Assembly: GCA_947311285.1 (NCBI GenBank) | Contig: CAMZKS010000053.1 | Coordinates: forward strand, 1-6,329 | Direction of reading: 5' to 3' | DNA length: 6,329 bases | From: an uncultured bacterium | GTDB lineage: Bacteria; Patescibacteriota; Gracilibacteria; UBA4473 | In this document: piece by piece, positions 5,722-6,329 of the stretch | Layout: every line of letters starts with the position of its first letter | Numbering within the stretch: position 1 is the first letter of the stretch | Translations under genes and position numbers: made by a program | Notes under the pieces: model-generated | Databases searched by the model: none | The model's input: the letters and a program-made list of their open reading frames with translations, nothing else | Told to the model about the DNA's origin: nothing

Positions 5722-6240
5722 TTATTCGATGTAACGAGCATCAATACAACGACCTTCCACACAGCGGCGATCATTCACTCGCGGCGCAGACCCGCATTTG
5801 TACTCACAAGGGTTACAGTTATCTTGATAAGTCGTTAAGGCTGGTTGGTAATCCGAAAAATCAATACCGGTATTATGAAAAATAAAACAACCAAACGGAC
5901 AACTACCTTCCACCACGGCACAATCATCATTGGTTTCGCAAAAATTAATATCCGCAAAACTAGTTTCTAAATCTTGGGTAATAGCTTCACAGCTTACATT
6001 TGAATTCTGTACCGCTGCAACCGAAGTTACTATCAAATCTTTCTCTGCTGCGGTCTCCGATTTCGCAACAGGGGACGTAGTCTCTAAAGGAAACTCCGAC
6101 AACGGATCAACTAATAGCGGTGGCAATCCCGAAGCATCAATCGTTCCCTGAAGCTCTGGTGGCAATGCCGGGCCGTTAGTATCGCCCCCACAAGCAACCA
6201 TCAAAATAGATAGCGGTACTAAAAACAAATATTTCATCAT
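5722..6240 (-). CDS. cysteine-rich lipoprotein of unknown function
   Basis: The 172-residue product has a signal peptide (MMKYLFLVPLSILMVAC) with a lipobox-like end: the sequence MVA precedes C17, which would be lipidated, and GGD follows. Residues 20-80 are a low-complexity Pro/Ser/Thr/Glu linker. The C-terminal domain (81-172) holds ten cysteines at 84, 101, 107, 114, 118, 142, 145, 149, 160 and 165. The arrangement is NFCETNDDC, SCPFGC, CNPCEYKC, RRCVEGRC, enough for five disulfides. The CxxDxDC...CPxGC and final RCVxGRC patterns recall small secreted Cys domains found in several environmental bacteria, but I cannot name a family or a function. Location outside the cytoplasmic membrane is inferred from the signal peptide and disulfide-like pattern. 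A second ATG directly follows the first, so the start could be one codon later. No Shine-Dalgarno is visible. Confidence 0.8.
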   Translation of the reverse strand: MMKYLFLVPLSILMVACGGDTNGPALPPELQGTIDASGLPPLLVDPLSEFPLETTSPVAKSETAAEKDLIVTSVAAVQNSNVSCEAITQDLETSFADINFCETNDDCAVVEGSCPFGCFIFHNTGIDFSDYQPALTTYQDNCNPCEYKCGSAPRVNDRRCVEGRCIDARYIE

Positions 6241-6293
6241 GCTTAAGTGTAAAATAAACCAGACCAGTTACCAAACGAATCTCATTAAAGGTT

Positions 6294-6329
6294 TTATTCG
6301 AAACTCGGTTGTGGTGCCGGCAGTTGCAC
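6294..6329 (-). CDS. possible C-terminal fragment of a gene running off the window
   Basis: On the minus strand the frame entering from the right edge is open for 11 codons (VQLPAPQPSFE) and ends in TAA at 6294-6296. This stretch is more GC-rich than the intergenic DNA beside it, as expected for coding sequence. It is far too short to identify, and the plus strand is also open here, so the call is tentative. If real, it would end 53 bases upstream of the lipoprotein gene. Confidence 0.3.
   Translation of the reverse strand: MQLPAPQPSFE

Noticed and set aside
6052..6084. GGTCTC and GTCTC on the plus strand in the lipoprotein gene, seen as a possible third, decayed copy of the paired-palindrome insert.
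   Set aside because: Neither half is a palindrome, the spacing is 27 rather than 32, and the peptide (ETTSPVAKSETAAEK) only loosely resembles the RD-x-SQ...ETGL peptide. It lies in a low-complexity linker.

Overview
The window is an AT-rich (about 40% GC by eye) bacterial housekeeping segment in the standard genetic code. Seven complete genes are supported. Left half, + strand: dxr (97-1197), a fused ispDF (1199-2371) and ispE (2368-3159), packed with a 1-nt gap and a 4-nt ATGA overlap. Right half, - strand: a lipoprotein gene (5722-6240), ahcY (4378-5664), rpmA (4012-4284) and uppS (3244-3891). The two blocks converge on a short spacer at 3160-3243 that holds a REP-like hairpin. A perfect 26-bp palindrome with a T-run terminates rpmA. 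The last 36 bases may be the tail of another minus-strand gene.

The left block is the middle of the non-mevalonate (MEP) isoprenoid pathway: Dxr makes MEP, IspD adds CDP, IspE phosphorylates, and IspF cyclises. UppS, across the spacer, is a consumer of the IPP and FPP that the pathway yields, making the undecaprenyl carrier for wall and glycan synthesis. AhcY recycles S-adenosylhomocysteine, RpmA is ribosomal protein L27, and the lipoprotein is a cysteine-rich envelope protein of unknown job.

The organism cannot be fixed from this sequence. The short Dxr and UppS, the isolated rpmA, the L27 N-terminus (MATKKAGGSTKNGRDS) and the lack of Shine-Dalgarno sites would fit a streamlined, poorly cultivated lineage such as a candidate phylum (Peregrinibacteria-like is a guess).

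The most striking signal is a pair of matching inserts, one in ispDF (1704-1747) and one in ispE (2600-2643). Each consists of two 12-bp GAGACCGGTCTC palindromes exactly 32 bp apart start to start. They sit inside loop regions of two unrelated enzymes and are read in the same frame, giving RD-x-SQ ... ETGL peptides. This looks like a protein-tolerated palindromic mobile element, analogous to Rickettsia palindromic elements, in another lineage. I do not recognise this particular family.
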